DNA of 64,000 bases from Ferrimonas balearica DSM 9799 (GCF_000148645.1 NC_014541.1:806001-870000), one strand, 5' to 3'; positions 8,697 through 16,555 are shown, numbered from the stretch's first letter. The notes: generated by a model from the letters alone, not told the origin. Program-made: numbers and translations.

Positions 8697-10667
8697 TTAA
8701 AAGTGAATGCCACGCAGCAGCGCCGCGAAGGTGATCTTCTCTTGTTGGCGGGTCAGGTCCCGCTCACGGTCATCCTCGTCGAACATGCGGAAGGCCGAGT
8801 TCATCACGATCTCCGCCAGCTTGGGCGCCACCGCGTGCAGCACGGCGCCGAAGACCCCCAACCGGGTGGCGATGCGCTTGGGCTGATGCAGGATCCCCTG
8901 CAGCACCATATCGGCAGCCTGTTCCGGTGTCAGGGTGGGCACCTGCTGGTACAGCTTGGTGGGCGCGATCATCGGCGTACGCACCAGAGGCATATTGATG
9001 GTAGTAAAGCGTACGCCAATATCGGAGTACTCGGCGGCGGCGCAGCGGGTAAAGGCTTCCAGCGCCGCTTTGGAGGCGACGTAGGCGGAGAAGCGCGGTG
9101 CGTTAGTCAGCACGCCGATGGAGGAGATGTTGATGATCTGCCCCTTGCGGCGCTGACTCATCCCTTCGAGTACCCCGAGGGTCAGGCGCAGTGCACCGAA
9201 ATAGTTGATCGCCATGGTGCGTTCGAAGTCGTGCAGGCGGTCCAGAGACTCGGCCACCGGACGCCGGATGGAGCGACCGGCGTTGTTGATCAGCAGGTCA
9301 ACGCCCCCGTGCTCCGCCTCAATACGGGCCAGCAGGTGCTCCGCCTCGGTGGCGTCGGTCAGGTCCGCCACGTAGGGGTAGACCTCGCCGCCCAGTTCGG
9401 TGATCTGTTGGCAGGCCTGGCCCAACTCTTCCGCTTCCCGGGCGACCAACAGCAGACGGGCACCGCAGGGCGCCAGCTTCAGGGCGGTGGCCAGGCCAAT
9501 GCCGGAGCTGGCGCCGGTCAGCAGCACCCGCTGACCCGCCAGGCGGTGGCACAGGCTTTGTTCGACAAAGCGGTCGGGGTCGAGGTTGCGCTCCCAGTAG
9601 TCCCAGATCTTTTCGGCGTAGCTGGGCAGCGGCGGGCAGTGGATGTCGCCCTCGGCCAGCAGGGCGTGGGTCTGGGCACAGTCAAAGCGGGTGGGGTAGT
9701 TGATCAGTTGCAGTGCGGTTTCCGGCAGGCCGTACTCCTCCAGCACGGCCCGGCCGATGCGTTTCAGAGGCGGTGACTGCATCATGCTTTGCCACAGGTG
9801 GCGCGGCACCACATCAAACAGGCGGGTATTGATCCGCATCGCCATGCGGGGCGCATGGCCGGCATCGGCAAACAGGTTCAGCACTTCACCCGCCCGCATC
9901 GGGGCAGGGTCGGTCAGGTGGAAACACTGGCCATCCAGGCCCTCCCGGTGAGCCAGGTAGTCCATCGCATCGGCGACAAAATCCACCGGCACGATATTGA
10001 GGCGCCCGCCTTCAACCCCCAACAGGGGGACCCAGCGTGGCAGGTTGTCCCGCAGCTTCTGCAGCAGTTTGAAGAACAGGTAGGGGCCATCAACGCGGTC
10101 GGCTTCACCGCTGTTGGAGTCGCCCACCACGATGCCGGGCCGATAGATTCGGACCGTCAGGTCAGTGGCTTCCCGCACCGCCTTTTCCGCCAGATGTTTG
10201 GTCAGGAAGTAGGGGTGTTCCAGCTGTTCCGCTTCGGCAAACATATTTTCATTAAAATGGCCGCGGTAGAGCCCCGCGGCCGCGATGGAACTGATGTGGT
10301 GGAAGCGGCCCACCGAGAGCGTTCGAGCCAGCGCAATGGTGTTCTTGGTCCCCTCGACATTGGCGCGGATCTGCGACTCGGCACTGGCCTTCAGATCGTA
10401 GATGGCGGCGAGGTGGAACAGATGGTCGATGTGGCCAGTCAGGCGTTGGATGTCGGCGTCACTCAGTCCCAGGTTGGGCTTGGTGATGTCGCCGTAGATC
10501 GGGATCAGACGTTCAGGAGAGAGCCCTAAAGGGGCACCGATTTCGTGCAGTCTGGCGGCGTCTGATTCTGAGCGAACCAGGCAATAGAAGGTGCCTGGCC
10601 GAATGGCCAGACGCGCCAGTAAGAAACGGCCGATAAAGCCGGTAATGCCGGTAATAAAGTAGCCCAT
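8697..10667 (-). CDS. Two-domain fatty acyl-CoA reductase (alcohol-forming, Marinobacter FarA-like)
   Basis: The 656-residue protein closely resembles, from memory, the Marinobacter acyl-CoA reductase that takes acyl-CoA to fatty alcohol. Residues 1-370 are an extended SDR reductase domain: TGITGFIG (6-13), Y153xxxK157, RLNIVPVDFVADAM and the shared segment YPTRFD. Residues 375-656 are a classical SDR domain: TGASSGIG (384-391), NNAG (461-464), Y529xxxK533 and FSAYVASKAAL. The linker contains IWDYWERNLDP, also typical. It opens the minus-strand operon with DUF2505 and TetR genes and faces the wax ester synthase operon, so together they could make wax esters. The related alternative is a generic SDR fusion, but the length and both motif sets favour the reductase. 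Confidence 0.9.
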   Translation of the reverse strand: MGYFITGITGFIGRFLLARLAIRPGTFYCLVRSESDAARLHEIGAPLGLSPERLIPIYGDITKPNLGLSDADIQRLTGHIDHLFHLAAIYDLKASAESQIRANVEGTKNTIALARTLSVGRFHHISSIAAAGLYRGHFNENMFAEAEQLEHPYFLTKHLAEKAVREATDLTVRIYRPGIVVGDSNSGEADRVDGPYLFFKLLQKLRDNLPRWVPLLGVEGGRLNIVPVDFVADAMDYLAHREGLDGQCFHLTDPAPMRAGEVLNLFADAGHAPRMAMRINTRLFDVVPRHLWQSMMQSPPLKRIGRAVLEEYGLPETALQLINYPTRFDCAQTHALLAEGDIHCPPLPSYAEKIWDYWERNLDPDRFVEQSLCHRLAGQRVLLTGASSGIGLATALKLAPCGARLLLVAREAEELGQACQQITELGGEVYPYVADLTDATEAEHLLARIEAEHGGVDLLINNAGRSIRRPVAESLDRLHDFERTMAINYFGALRLTLGVLEGMSQRRKGQIINISSIGVLTNAPRFSAYVASKAALEAFTRCAAAEYSDIGVRFTTINMPLVRTPMIAPTKLYQQVPTLTPEQAADMVLQGILHQPKRIATRLGVFGAVLHAVAPKLAEIVMNSAFRMFDEDDRERDLTRQQEKITFAALLRGIHF

Positions 10668-10729
10668 ATGATCCCTTCCTTGTGGCTGCTGGCTGGTCAG
10701 GCCAGCCTTGGGACCATTGTGGTATGGCG

Positions 10730-10768
10730 AAAAAAGCAGCGCAAAGAAAAGCTAATTACTCTTTGCGC
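10730..10768 (-). terminator. Intrinsic terminator after pheA
   Basis: On the minus strand a 9-bp perfect stem GCGCAAAGA/TCTTTGCGC (10739-10747 with 10760-10768), with a 12-base loop, is followed by TGC and a run of six T. It ends pheA transcription before the reductase operon. Confidence 0.8.
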
Positions 10769-10777
10769 TCGATCAAT

Positions 10778-12796
10778 TCAGCAGTAAAGCGACTTCATCA
10801 ACTGAGCGTATTGTTCTACGTAAAGTTGCTGATTTTGTTCGCGTAATGCTTGCTCCGGACTGGGGTGGACTTCAATGAGTAGACCGTGGGCTCCGACCGC
10901 TTTGGCGGCTTTCGCCAGTGGCAGGATCAGGTCCCGGCGACCGGCGGCCTGCGAGGGGTCGATCAGGATCGGCAGATGGGTCATGCCCCGCAGCAGCGGC
11001 ACGGCGGACAGGTCCAGGGTATGGCGGCTGGCGCTGTCAAAGGTGCGGATGCCGCGTTCACAGAGGATCACCTGCTGATTGCCCTGGGCCATGATGATCT
11101 CGGCAGCGGCCAGCAACTCCTCAAGGGTGGCCATCAGGCCCCGCTTCAGAATCACCGGACGCTGACTGCGGCCCACCTCGGACAGAAGCGCGGTATTGTG
11201 CATGTTGTGCTCGCCAATCTGCAGCAGGTCTACCTGGGCGGCAACGGCACTGACCTGCTCCACCTGGGTCACCTCGGTCATCACCGGCAGGCCATGGCGC
11301 TGGCCCGCCAGGCACAGGGCGTCGACACCCGACTGGCCCAGCCCGGCAAATCCGCCGCCGACGCTGTCGAGGAAGCAGCCGCCACTGAGGATGGCACCAC
11401 CGTGTTCCCGCACCGCGTGGGCGGTGGTTTGGATCTGCTGCTCCGATTCCACGGCGGCTGGCCCGGCGATGGTGACAAAGGCGTCACCGCCGAGGGTGAC
11501 CTTGCCAACCCGAACCAGCGTGTCATCAAACTTATGCTCGCGGCTGTACAGGGCGGCGCTGCCATCGGAGACGGCCGGGGCGCTGGTGGCCAGCGTCGCG
11601 TCCTCGGTCAGGCGCGGGTCGTTGGCCAGTGCGGTGCTGTCCAGTTCGGTCGGCAGGATGGTCTCGCAGGGGTAACACCCCAGCACCTTGATAAAGCGGG
11701 TCAGGCGGGTCAGTTCCGACAGGGCGTTGCGCATCGCTTCGCTCTGCACATTGGCTTCCACGTCCAGATAGAACATCTCCTCCCAGGGGTTGCCGTGGAT
11801 GGGGCGCGACTCCAGCTTGGTCATATTGATGCCCTGGTCGCGCAGCACCAATAACGCCTCCACCAGGGCACCGGGCTTCTGACCGGTGGCCATGATTAAG
11901 GTGGTTTTGGCGGGCACCTGGGGCGGTACGGTGACGGGTTTGCGGGCCACCACGATAAAGCGGCTTTCATTACGCTGCTGGTTGGCCAGGGCGGTGTCCC
12001 GCACCGTCAGGCCATACAGGGCGCCGCCCCGCTCACTGCCGATGGCGGCACTGCTGCCGCTGGGGTCGGCCGCGGCTTTTTCCATCGCTTCGGCACTGCT
12101 GGCGCAGTACGCCTGATGAATTCCGGACAGGCTGGCGAGGAACCGGCTGCACTGAGTGTGAACCTGAGGGTGGGCGTAGATGGTGCGGATCTGTTCAAGC
12201 TCGGTGCCCGGTTGCACCAGCAGGCAGTGGGCGATGGTTTCAGTGGTTTCACCGACGATATGGAGGTTGGTGTGCTGAAGCCGGTCAAACACCTCATTGA
12301 TGGAGCCGGAGGAGGTGTTCTCCAGTGGCAGGATGCCGTGGTCGGCCTGACCCTGCTCCACCGCCTGGAAGATGGCGTCAAAGCTCTCCATCCCCATCTC
12401 TACCAGGGTGCGGTCACGGCGGCCGAAATAGTGATGGGCGGCCAGGTAGCTGTAGGAGCCCTTGGCGCCGAGGTAGGCGACCCGGGTGGTGGGGGCCTGC
12501 TGCGGATTGTTCTGGGCCTGGAACCAGGCTTGCTGGCGCAGCACCGAGTCTTCGATGATGGTGTGAAACAGTCGTGAGATGTACTGACCGTCGAGGCCCA
12601 GCTCCCGGCCCTGGCTGACCAGGCGGGTCAACAGCGCGCTTTCCCGCTCACTGTCCCGCACCGGCTTGATCGCATCCTCCTTGCTTCGTGCCACGTCCAG
12701 GCTCAGGGCGCGGCGCCGGGCGAGCAGTGTCAGCAGCTCGCTGTCCAGTTCGGTGATCGCCTTGCGGATGGGCTCCAATGGGTTGCGTTCGCTCAT
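10778..12796 (-). CDS. pheA: PheA: chorismate mutase/prephenate dehydratase/ACT fused to a degenerate DAHP-synthase-like domain
   Basis: The 672-residue protein is much longer than E. coli PheA (386). Residues 1-95 are the AroQ mutase (R11, R28, K39 kept); about 105-285 the prephenate dehydratase (NESRF at 276-280, Ser in place of the usual Thr); about 298-375 the ACT domain with Phe-binding GALVE and ESRP. After a linker, residues 435-672 match the class I-beta DAHP synthase fold (LQIG, ILKRG, LCERGIRTF, IEVHP). Its active site looks broken: the metal Cys of GPCS is Ala447, the KPRTSP loop is missing near 476-480, the GARN Arg is His530, the DPSH metal His is Gln616, and the SDG Asp is absent. 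Only the IEVHP Glu642 ligand remains. A regulatory or scaffold role is inferred. Expression is probably attenuated by pheL. Confidence 0.95.
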   Translation of the reverse strand: MSERNPLEPIRKAITELDSELLTLLARRRALSLDVARSKEDAIKPVRDSERESALLTRLVSQGRELGLDGQYISRLFHTIIEDSVLRQQAWFQAQNNPQQAPTTRVAYLGAKGSYSYLAAHHYFGRRDRTLVEMGMESFDAIFQAVEQGQADHGILPLENTSSGSINEVFDRLQHTNLHIVGETTETIAHCLLVQPGTELEQIRTIYAHPQVHTQCSRFLASLSGIHQAYCASSAEAMEKAAADPSGSSAAIGSERGGALYGLTVRDTALANQQRNESRFIVVARKPVTVPPQVPAKTTLIMATGQKPGALVEALLVLRDQGINMTKLESRPIHGNPWEEMFYLDVEANVQSEAMRNALSELTRLTRFIKVLGCYPCETILPTELDSTALANDPRLTEDATLATSAPAVSDGSAALYSREHKFDDTLVRVGKVTLGGDAFVTIAGPAAVESEQQIQTTAHAVREHGGAILSGGCFLDSVGGGFAGLGQSGVDALCLAGQRHGLPVMTEVTQVEQVSAVAAQVDLLQIGEHNMHNTALLSEVGRSQRPVILKRGLMATLEELLAAAEIIMAQGNQQVILCERGIRTFDSASRHTLDLSAVPLLRGMTHLPILIDPSQAAGRRDLILPLAKAAKAVGAHGLLIEVHPSPEQALREQNQQLYVEQYAQLMKSLYC

Positions 12797-12837
12797 CGAC
12801 GGTTTCCTTATCTGTGAGGGGTTGGCCCCAAATACGC

Positions 12838-12861
12838 AAAAGGCCCCCCGTGTGGGAGGCC
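12838..12861 (-). terminator. Phe attenuator terminator hairpin
   Basis: On the minus strand GGCCTCCC pairs with GGGGGGCC (8 bp, one G-U) around an ACAC loop, followed by four T. The 5' arm (GCCTCCC, 12854-12860) can pair instead with GGGAGGC inside the leader coding region (12899-12905), giving a 7-bp antiterminator. This fits ribosome stalling on Phe codons controlling read-through into pheA. Confidence 0.75.
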
Positions 12862-12883
12862 TCTGGTTTCTTCTACCGGCTGA

Positions 12884-12955
12884 TTACACGCCGAAACCGC
12901 CTCCCGGGAGCTGGCAGGTAAAAAACTCGGTAAAGAAAGCGTGGGTCATAATCAT
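12884..12955 (-). CDS. pheL: Phe operon leader peptide PheL
   Basis: A 23-residue reading frame on the minus strand beginning MIMTHAFFTEFFTC and ending GGGFGV. It has five Phe codons, four in two pairs, and sits between the raiA terminator and the pheA attenuator, the same position as pheL in E. coli. A second in-frame ATG at 12949 is an alternative start; no strong ribosome-binding site is seen before either. A possible promoter (TTGACC at 12987-12992, 18-base spacer, TAGTGT at 12963-12968) would put the mRNA start very near the first ATG. Confidence 0.8.
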   Translation of the reverse strand: MIMTHAFFTEFFTCQLPGGGFGV

Positions 12956-12995
12956 GCCATCCACACTACCCGAGGGCCGGCGCGGGGGTCAAGGC

Positions 12996-13021
12996 GAAAA
13001 AACACCCGCCGAAGCGGGTGT
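12996..13021 (-). terminator. Intrinsic terminator after raiA
   Basis: On the minus strand ACACCCGC/GCGGGTGT (8 bp, tetraloop) is followed by six T. It isolates raiA from the phe leader. Confidence 0.85.
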
Positions 13022-13046
13022 CTGTTCCAGTTATGGGGTGATTGAT

Positions 13047-13403
13047 TCAGGCGGCGTCTTCGGCGGCTTCAATCGCTTCGTCGGCTTCAGCGGCGACCTG
13101 GTTAGTGCGGTCGTGGCGGCGGGCGGTTTCCTTAGCCGCGAGTTTGACCAGCTGACGCTCCAGTTTTTGGCCCATCTGGTTGATGGCAACGTGCATATCT
13201 TGGTGCTGACCTGTGGCAACCAGCTGTCCCGAAGGCACCGCTACCGTCGCTTCCACCTGATATTCCTGCCCCTCTTTATCAATCATCACGTGGGGGTTGA
13301 GCAGGGGCACATCATGGCGGGCCAGCTTATCGAACTTGGCGTGCACACGATGGCGGATGGAGTCGGTAACGCTGACGGGTTTGCTGGTAATCTCAATGCG
13401 CAT
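13047..13403 (-). CDS. raiA: Ribosome-associated inhibitor/hibernation factor RaiA (YfiA)
   Basis: A 118-residue short HPF/YfiA-family protein, which binds the 30S decoding region and silences ribosomes in cold or stationary phase. It begins MRIEITSKPVSVTDSIRHRV and carries HQDMHVAINQMGQKLERQLVKL, followed by a basic stretch and an acidic tail AEADEAIEAAEDAA, more like RaiA than the shorter Hpf. It lies upstream of pheL-pheA on the same strand, the same order as in E. coli. An AGGGGAAC stretch precedes the ATG. Confidence 0.9.
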   Translation of the reverse strand: MRIEITSKPVSVTDSIRHRVHAKFDKLARHDVPLLNPHVMIDKEGQEYQVEATVAVPSGQLVATGQHQDMHVAINQMGQKLERQLVKLAAKETARRHDRTNQVAAEADEAIEAAEDAA

Positions 13404-13526
13404 ACAGGTTCCCCTCTGTGACCTTTTCTTAACTTCGGATTCAGATTAACGCCGCATTCAGAGCGGAATAAAGTGATTTCGGTCACCACTGAGTGCGTTT
13501 GTGCAAAGCCTGTGCAAACGGTCACA

Positions 13527-13555
13527 AAGGGCTAAGAATTCGGTTCTAAGCCCTT
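13527..13555. repeat. Near-perfect inverted repeat between raiA and cytochrome b561
   Basis: AAGGGCTAAGAA and TTCTAAGCCCTT form a 12-bp stem with one A-A mismatch and a TTCGG loop. It lies in the divergent promoter region (13404-13619). No T run follows on either strand, so it is not a standard terminator; it could be an operator or a 5' leader hairpin. Confidence 0.5.
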
Positions 13556-13619
13556 GTCAGTGTGACCTGAGAGGGGCATATTGGGTTGGATAACTTGAGC
13601 CGGATCACAAGGAGTTGGC

Positions 13620-14261
13620 GTGAAAATCCAGGTTTGGGACAAGGTGGTCAGGCTGTGCCACTGGGGCATGGTTATCCTGCTGCCGCTGTGTTGGTGGAGC
13701 GGCGAAGAGGGTGAGATGGAGTGGCACCAAACCTTCGCTTACCTGTTACTGGCCCTGGTGATTACCCGACTGATTTGGGGCCTGATTGGCAGTGACACCG
13801 CCCGCTTTACCCAGTTTGTCCGCTCACCGGCGCAAGTCTGGCACTATCTGCGCCAATGGCGTCACCAACGTACCCCCCATATTGGCCACAACCCCGCCGG
13901 CGCTTACGCGGTGGTGGTGATGCTGACTCTGGTCAGCGTGCAACTGTTCAGCGGCCTGTTTGCCACCGATGACATCCTGACGGAAGGGCCGCTCTATGGT
14001 CTGGTCAGCAGCGACACCGCCTCCTGGCTGACCTGGCTCCACAAGCAGAACTTCAACCTGATCATTGCCGTCGTGGTGCTGCATCTGAGTGCGCTGCTGG
14101 CGTATCGCCTTAAAGGGGTCAAGTTGGTCTCCAGTATGCTGACCGGTTACCGTCGTGACATCGATCAGGCGCCCCGTATCGCCCCCACCCTGCCGGGCTG
14201 GGCGCTGTTGCTGGTGCTGCTGTCCGGTCTGGGCTGGGCGCTGATTCTGCCCCTGTGGTAA
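13620..14261 (+). CDS. Cytochrome b561-type membrane protein
   Basis: A 213-residue membrane cytochrome of the b561/Ni,Fe-hydrogenase b-subunit family, which passes electrons between quinones and periplasmic c-type cytochromes. It starts at GTG 13620 behind AAGGAG. The segment VWDKVVRLCHWGMVILLPL gives the first helix with a candidate heme His; further candidates are in EWHQTFAYLLL and in VVLHLSALLAY. At least four hydrophobic segments are visible, the last near the C-terminus (ALLLVLLSGLGWALILPLW). It is convergent with a class II cytochrome c gene, a likely redox partner. Confidence 0.85.
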   Translation: MKIQVWDKVVRLCHWGMVILLPLCWWSGEEGEMEWHQTFAYLLLALVITRLIWGLIGSDTARFTQFVRSPAQVWHYLRQWRHQRTPHIGHNPAGAYAVVVMLTLVSVQLFSGLFATDDILTEGPLYGLVSSDTASWLTWLHKQNFNLIIAVVVLHLSALLAYRLKGVKLVSSMLTGYRRDIDQAPRIAPTLPGWALLLVLLSGLGWALILPLW

Positions 14262-14276
14262 CGATCTCCCGATAAC

Positions 14277-14306
14277 AAAAAGGGCGGCCAGTTGGCCGCC
14301 CTTTTT
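14277..14306. terminator. Bidirectional terminator between cytochrome b561 and cytochrome c' genes
   Basis: A perfect 14-bp stem AAAAAGGGCGGCCA/TGGCCGCCCTTTTT (14277-14290 with 14293-14306) with T runs on both strands serves the two convergent genes. Confidence 0.9.
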
Positions 14307-14317
14307 CGTGGCAGAGA

Positions 14318-14770
14318 TTACTCCGCTTTAAAGTCGTCGTGGCAACCTTTGCAGGTTTTGCCTACCGCACCGAAGGCTTGCTTGATCGCCTTGGCGTCGC
14401 CTTCCTTGGCCACCAGGGCCAGGCGCTCGGTGGCCATCTGAAACTGACCAGCCTTGGCATCAAATGCGTCGCGCTGTTGCCAGATGGCGGGCAGGGCGCT
14501 GGTGTCGCCCTTATCGGAACCCGCAATGTCAAAGCTGGTGAAGGGGATTTGGGCCAGCAGGGACAGGTGCTGGGCGCGCTGGGCAAACGCCTTTTCGTCC
14601 ATCGGCTTCTTCTCTTTCATCATTGCCCACATGTCGGAGAAGTTTTCCTTGATGAGGCTGAAAGCGGCCTGACGGTATTCAATCGCATCTTCAGCGCTGT
14701 TGAATGCGCCTTCGGCGGCAACACCGGTGCTGGCCAGAGCCAGAGTAAGAGCAATGCAGGTGCGTTTCAT
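14318..14770 (-). CDS. Periplasmic class II cytochrome c (c'/c556 type)
   Basis: A 150-residue secreted protein. Residues 1-19 form a signal peptide (MKRTCIALTLALASTGVAA), followed by a four-helix-bundle-like domain and the C-terminal heme motif CKGCH (Cys140, Cys143, His144), the position expected for cytochrome c' and c556. It faces the b561 gene, which could deliver electrons to it from the quinone pool. The native function (electron carrier or NO binding) cannot be told from sequence. Confidence 0.92.
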   Translation of the reverse strand: MKRTCIALTLALASTGVAAEGAFNSAEDAIEYRQAAFSLIKENFSDMWAMMKEKKPMDEKAFAQRAQHLSLLAQIPFTSFDIAGSDKGDTSALPAIWQQRDAFDAKAGQFQMATERLALVAKEGDAKAIKQAFGAVGKTCKGCHDDFKAE

Positions 14771-14918
14771 CGCGGTTCGTCCTTGTTGTTATGGATGAGG
14801 GTGTTTTGGTTTCTGCCCGATTGTAATGAAGCTTTTCTGAGCAGACCAGCCTCTCGAGGTAACACAATGTTGTGACAGTGCTCACGATTCGCCATGAGGG
14901 GGGTGGCGGCATTCTGAG

Positions 14919-14946
14919 TGTAATGGTGTACTGCGACGCCATTACA
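14919..14946. promoter_or_regulatory. Perfect inverted repeat upstream of trpR (candidate operator)
   Basis: TGTAATGG (14919-14926) and CCATTACA (14939-14946) are perfect 8-bp inverted arms separated by 12 bases, ending 15 bases before the trpR ATG. The position suits autoregulation. The arms do not resemble the E. coli trp operator core CTAG, so assignment to TrpR is a guess. Confidence 0.5.
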
Positions 14947-14961
14947 GCTTGGAGAGACTTC

Positions 14962-15240
14962 ATGGAGAATGTGCGTTGGCAATCGGTGCTGGAGTTGGTG
15001 TCCCTTCCCCGTGCCAGTGAAGATACGGCGATGCTGCTTGGACTGCTGCTCAGCCACGATGAGCGCGAAGCCATTGGCGGTCGCCTGGCGGTGTTCCGTG
15101 CGCTGCTGGATGGCCAGCAAAGCCAGCGTCAGATTGCCGCTTCTCTGGGGGTGAGCATTGCCACCATTACCCGAGCGTCCAACAACCTGAAAACCATGTC
15201 TGAGGCAGAGCGAGCGCTGCTGTCCCGTCTAATCCTATAA
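14962..15240 (+). CDS. trpR: Trp operon repressor TrpR
   Basis: A 92-residue DNA-binding protein of the TrpR family. The start is ATG 14962 after GGAGAG; the frame is open to 14872 but the extra residues do not match. The helix-turn-helix SQRQIAASLGVSIATITRASNNLK aligns well with E. coli TrpR, as does the core DEREAIGGRLAVFRALLDG (E. coli DEREALGTRVRIVEELLRG). It is followed 29 bases later by an Mtr-type permease gene, so the two likely form a tryptophan-responsive operon. Confidence 0.92.
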   Translation: MENVRWQSVLELVSLPRASEDTAMLLGLLLSHDEREAIGGRLAVFRALLDGQQSQRQIAASLGVSIATITRASNNLKTMSEAERALLSRLIL

Positions 15241-15269
15241 CTCGAAAATCGATCGACGGAGTGCCATCA

Positions 15270-16532
15270 ATGTCTGATGTTGCCGCGGTATCCGCCGCCC
15301 CCCAAACCGCACGCCAGCCCGGCATCCTGGGCGGCGCCATGATTGTTGCCGGAACCTCCATCGGAGCCGGTATGTTTGCCCTGCCGGTGTACAGCGCCGG
15401 GATGTGGTTTGGATTGTCGATGGTATTGATGGTGGTGAGCTGGTTCTGTGCCTACAGCTCCAGCCTCTACCTGGCGGAAGCCAGCCAGCACTACCGCGAC
15501 GGCGCCAGCTACTCCACCATTGCCGAGGACACCCTGGGCAAGCTGGGTAAGCTGTTTGCCACCGGCACCGTGGCCTTTGTCTGCTTTATCCTGCTGTACG
15601 CCTACATCTCCGGTGGCAGCTCCGTCGTTTCCAAAACCGCTGCCAGTGCGCTGGGTATGGAGCTGAGCCAGAGCAGCTCCGCGATTCTGTTTGGTGTGGT
15701 ATTTGGTGCCGTCGTACTGATGGGCAGCCGCGCGGTCGATCGCATCAGTATCGTGATGTTGGGCGGCATGGTGCTGACCTTCTTTGGCTCCACCGCCATG
15801 CTGGCTGGTAACGCCGAGCCCGCCTTGCTGTTCCCGGATCTGAGCCTGGCCGAGACCACCCCCTACCTGTGGTTGGCCATTCCGGTGATGGTGACCAGCT
15901 TCGGTTTCCACGGCACTGTGCCCTCGTTGGTAAAGCATTACCGCAAAGATGTGGGCCGGGTGCGCACCGCCATCCTGGCTGGTACGGTGCTGACCATGGT
16001 GGTCTACCTGTTCTGGCAGCTGGCCATTATGGGCAATGTCCCCCGTGAACAGTTTGGTGAGGTGATCGCCCAGGGCGGCAACGTGGCTACCCTGATTGCG
16101 GCCGTTGGCCAGTCTACCGACGTGTCCGGTGTGGAAGCGGCACTGATCATCTTTGGCAATCTGGCTCTGGCCAGCTCCTTCCTGGGTGTGGCGCTGGGTC
16201 TGGTGGACCTGGTGAAAGATTGGTTCAAGCTGGACGACAGCCTGAAAAGCACCCTGTTGGCGGGCCTGCTGACCTTCCTGCCCCCCATCGTACTGGGTGC
16301 CATGCTGCCCCACGGCTTTATCAAGGCGATCGGTTTCGCTGCGCTGGCCGCATCCATCTTTGTGCTGGTGTTGCCACCGCTGATGGCACTGGTGCTGCGT
16401 CGCCGTGGCGTGAGTGGTGACTTCCAGACCCGCGGTGGCAATCTGCGCCTCAAGCTGGTGTTGGGCTTCGGCCTGCTGGCGGTAGCGGTTGAGGTGGTGA
16501 ACCAGTTTGGTGCTCTGCCCAAGTTTGGATAA
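15270..16532 (+). CDS. Aromatic amino acid permease (Mtr/TyrP/TnaB family)
   Basis: A 420-residue inner-membrane transporter of the hydroxy/aromatic amino acid permease family, with about 11 hydrophobic segments. Diagnostic stretches are IVAGTSIGAGMFALPVYSAG near the N-terminus, FILLYAYISGGSS, SFGFHGTVPSLVKHYRKD and NLALASSFLGVALGL. ATG 15270 is preferred to the in-frame GTG 15261, because GGAG lies at 15258-15261. Linkage to trpR points to tryptophan as substrate (Mtr-like). A strong terminator follows. Confidence 0.9.
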   Translation: MSDVAAVSAAPQTARQPGILGGAMIVAGTSIGAGMFALPVYSAGMWFGLSMVLMVVSWFCAYSSSLYLAEASQHYRDGASYSTIAEDTLGKLGKLFATGTVAFVCFILLYAYISGGSSVVSKTAASALGMELSQSSSAILFGVVFGAVVLMGSRAVDRISIVMLGGMVLTFFGSTAMLAGNAEPALLFPDLSLAETTPYLWLAIPVMVTSFGFHGTVPSLVKHYRKDVGRVRTAILAGTVLTMVVYLFWQLAIMGNVPREQFGEVIAQGGNVATLIAAVGQSTDVSGVEAALIIFGNLALASSFLGVALGLVDLVKDWFKLDDSLKSTLLAGLLTFLPPIVLGAMLPHGFIKAIGFAALAASIFVLVLPPLMALVLRRRGVSGDFQTRGGNLRLKLVLGFGLLAVAVEVVNQFGALPKFG

Positions 16533-16555
16533 GCCACGCCGCTGACGTCCACAGA

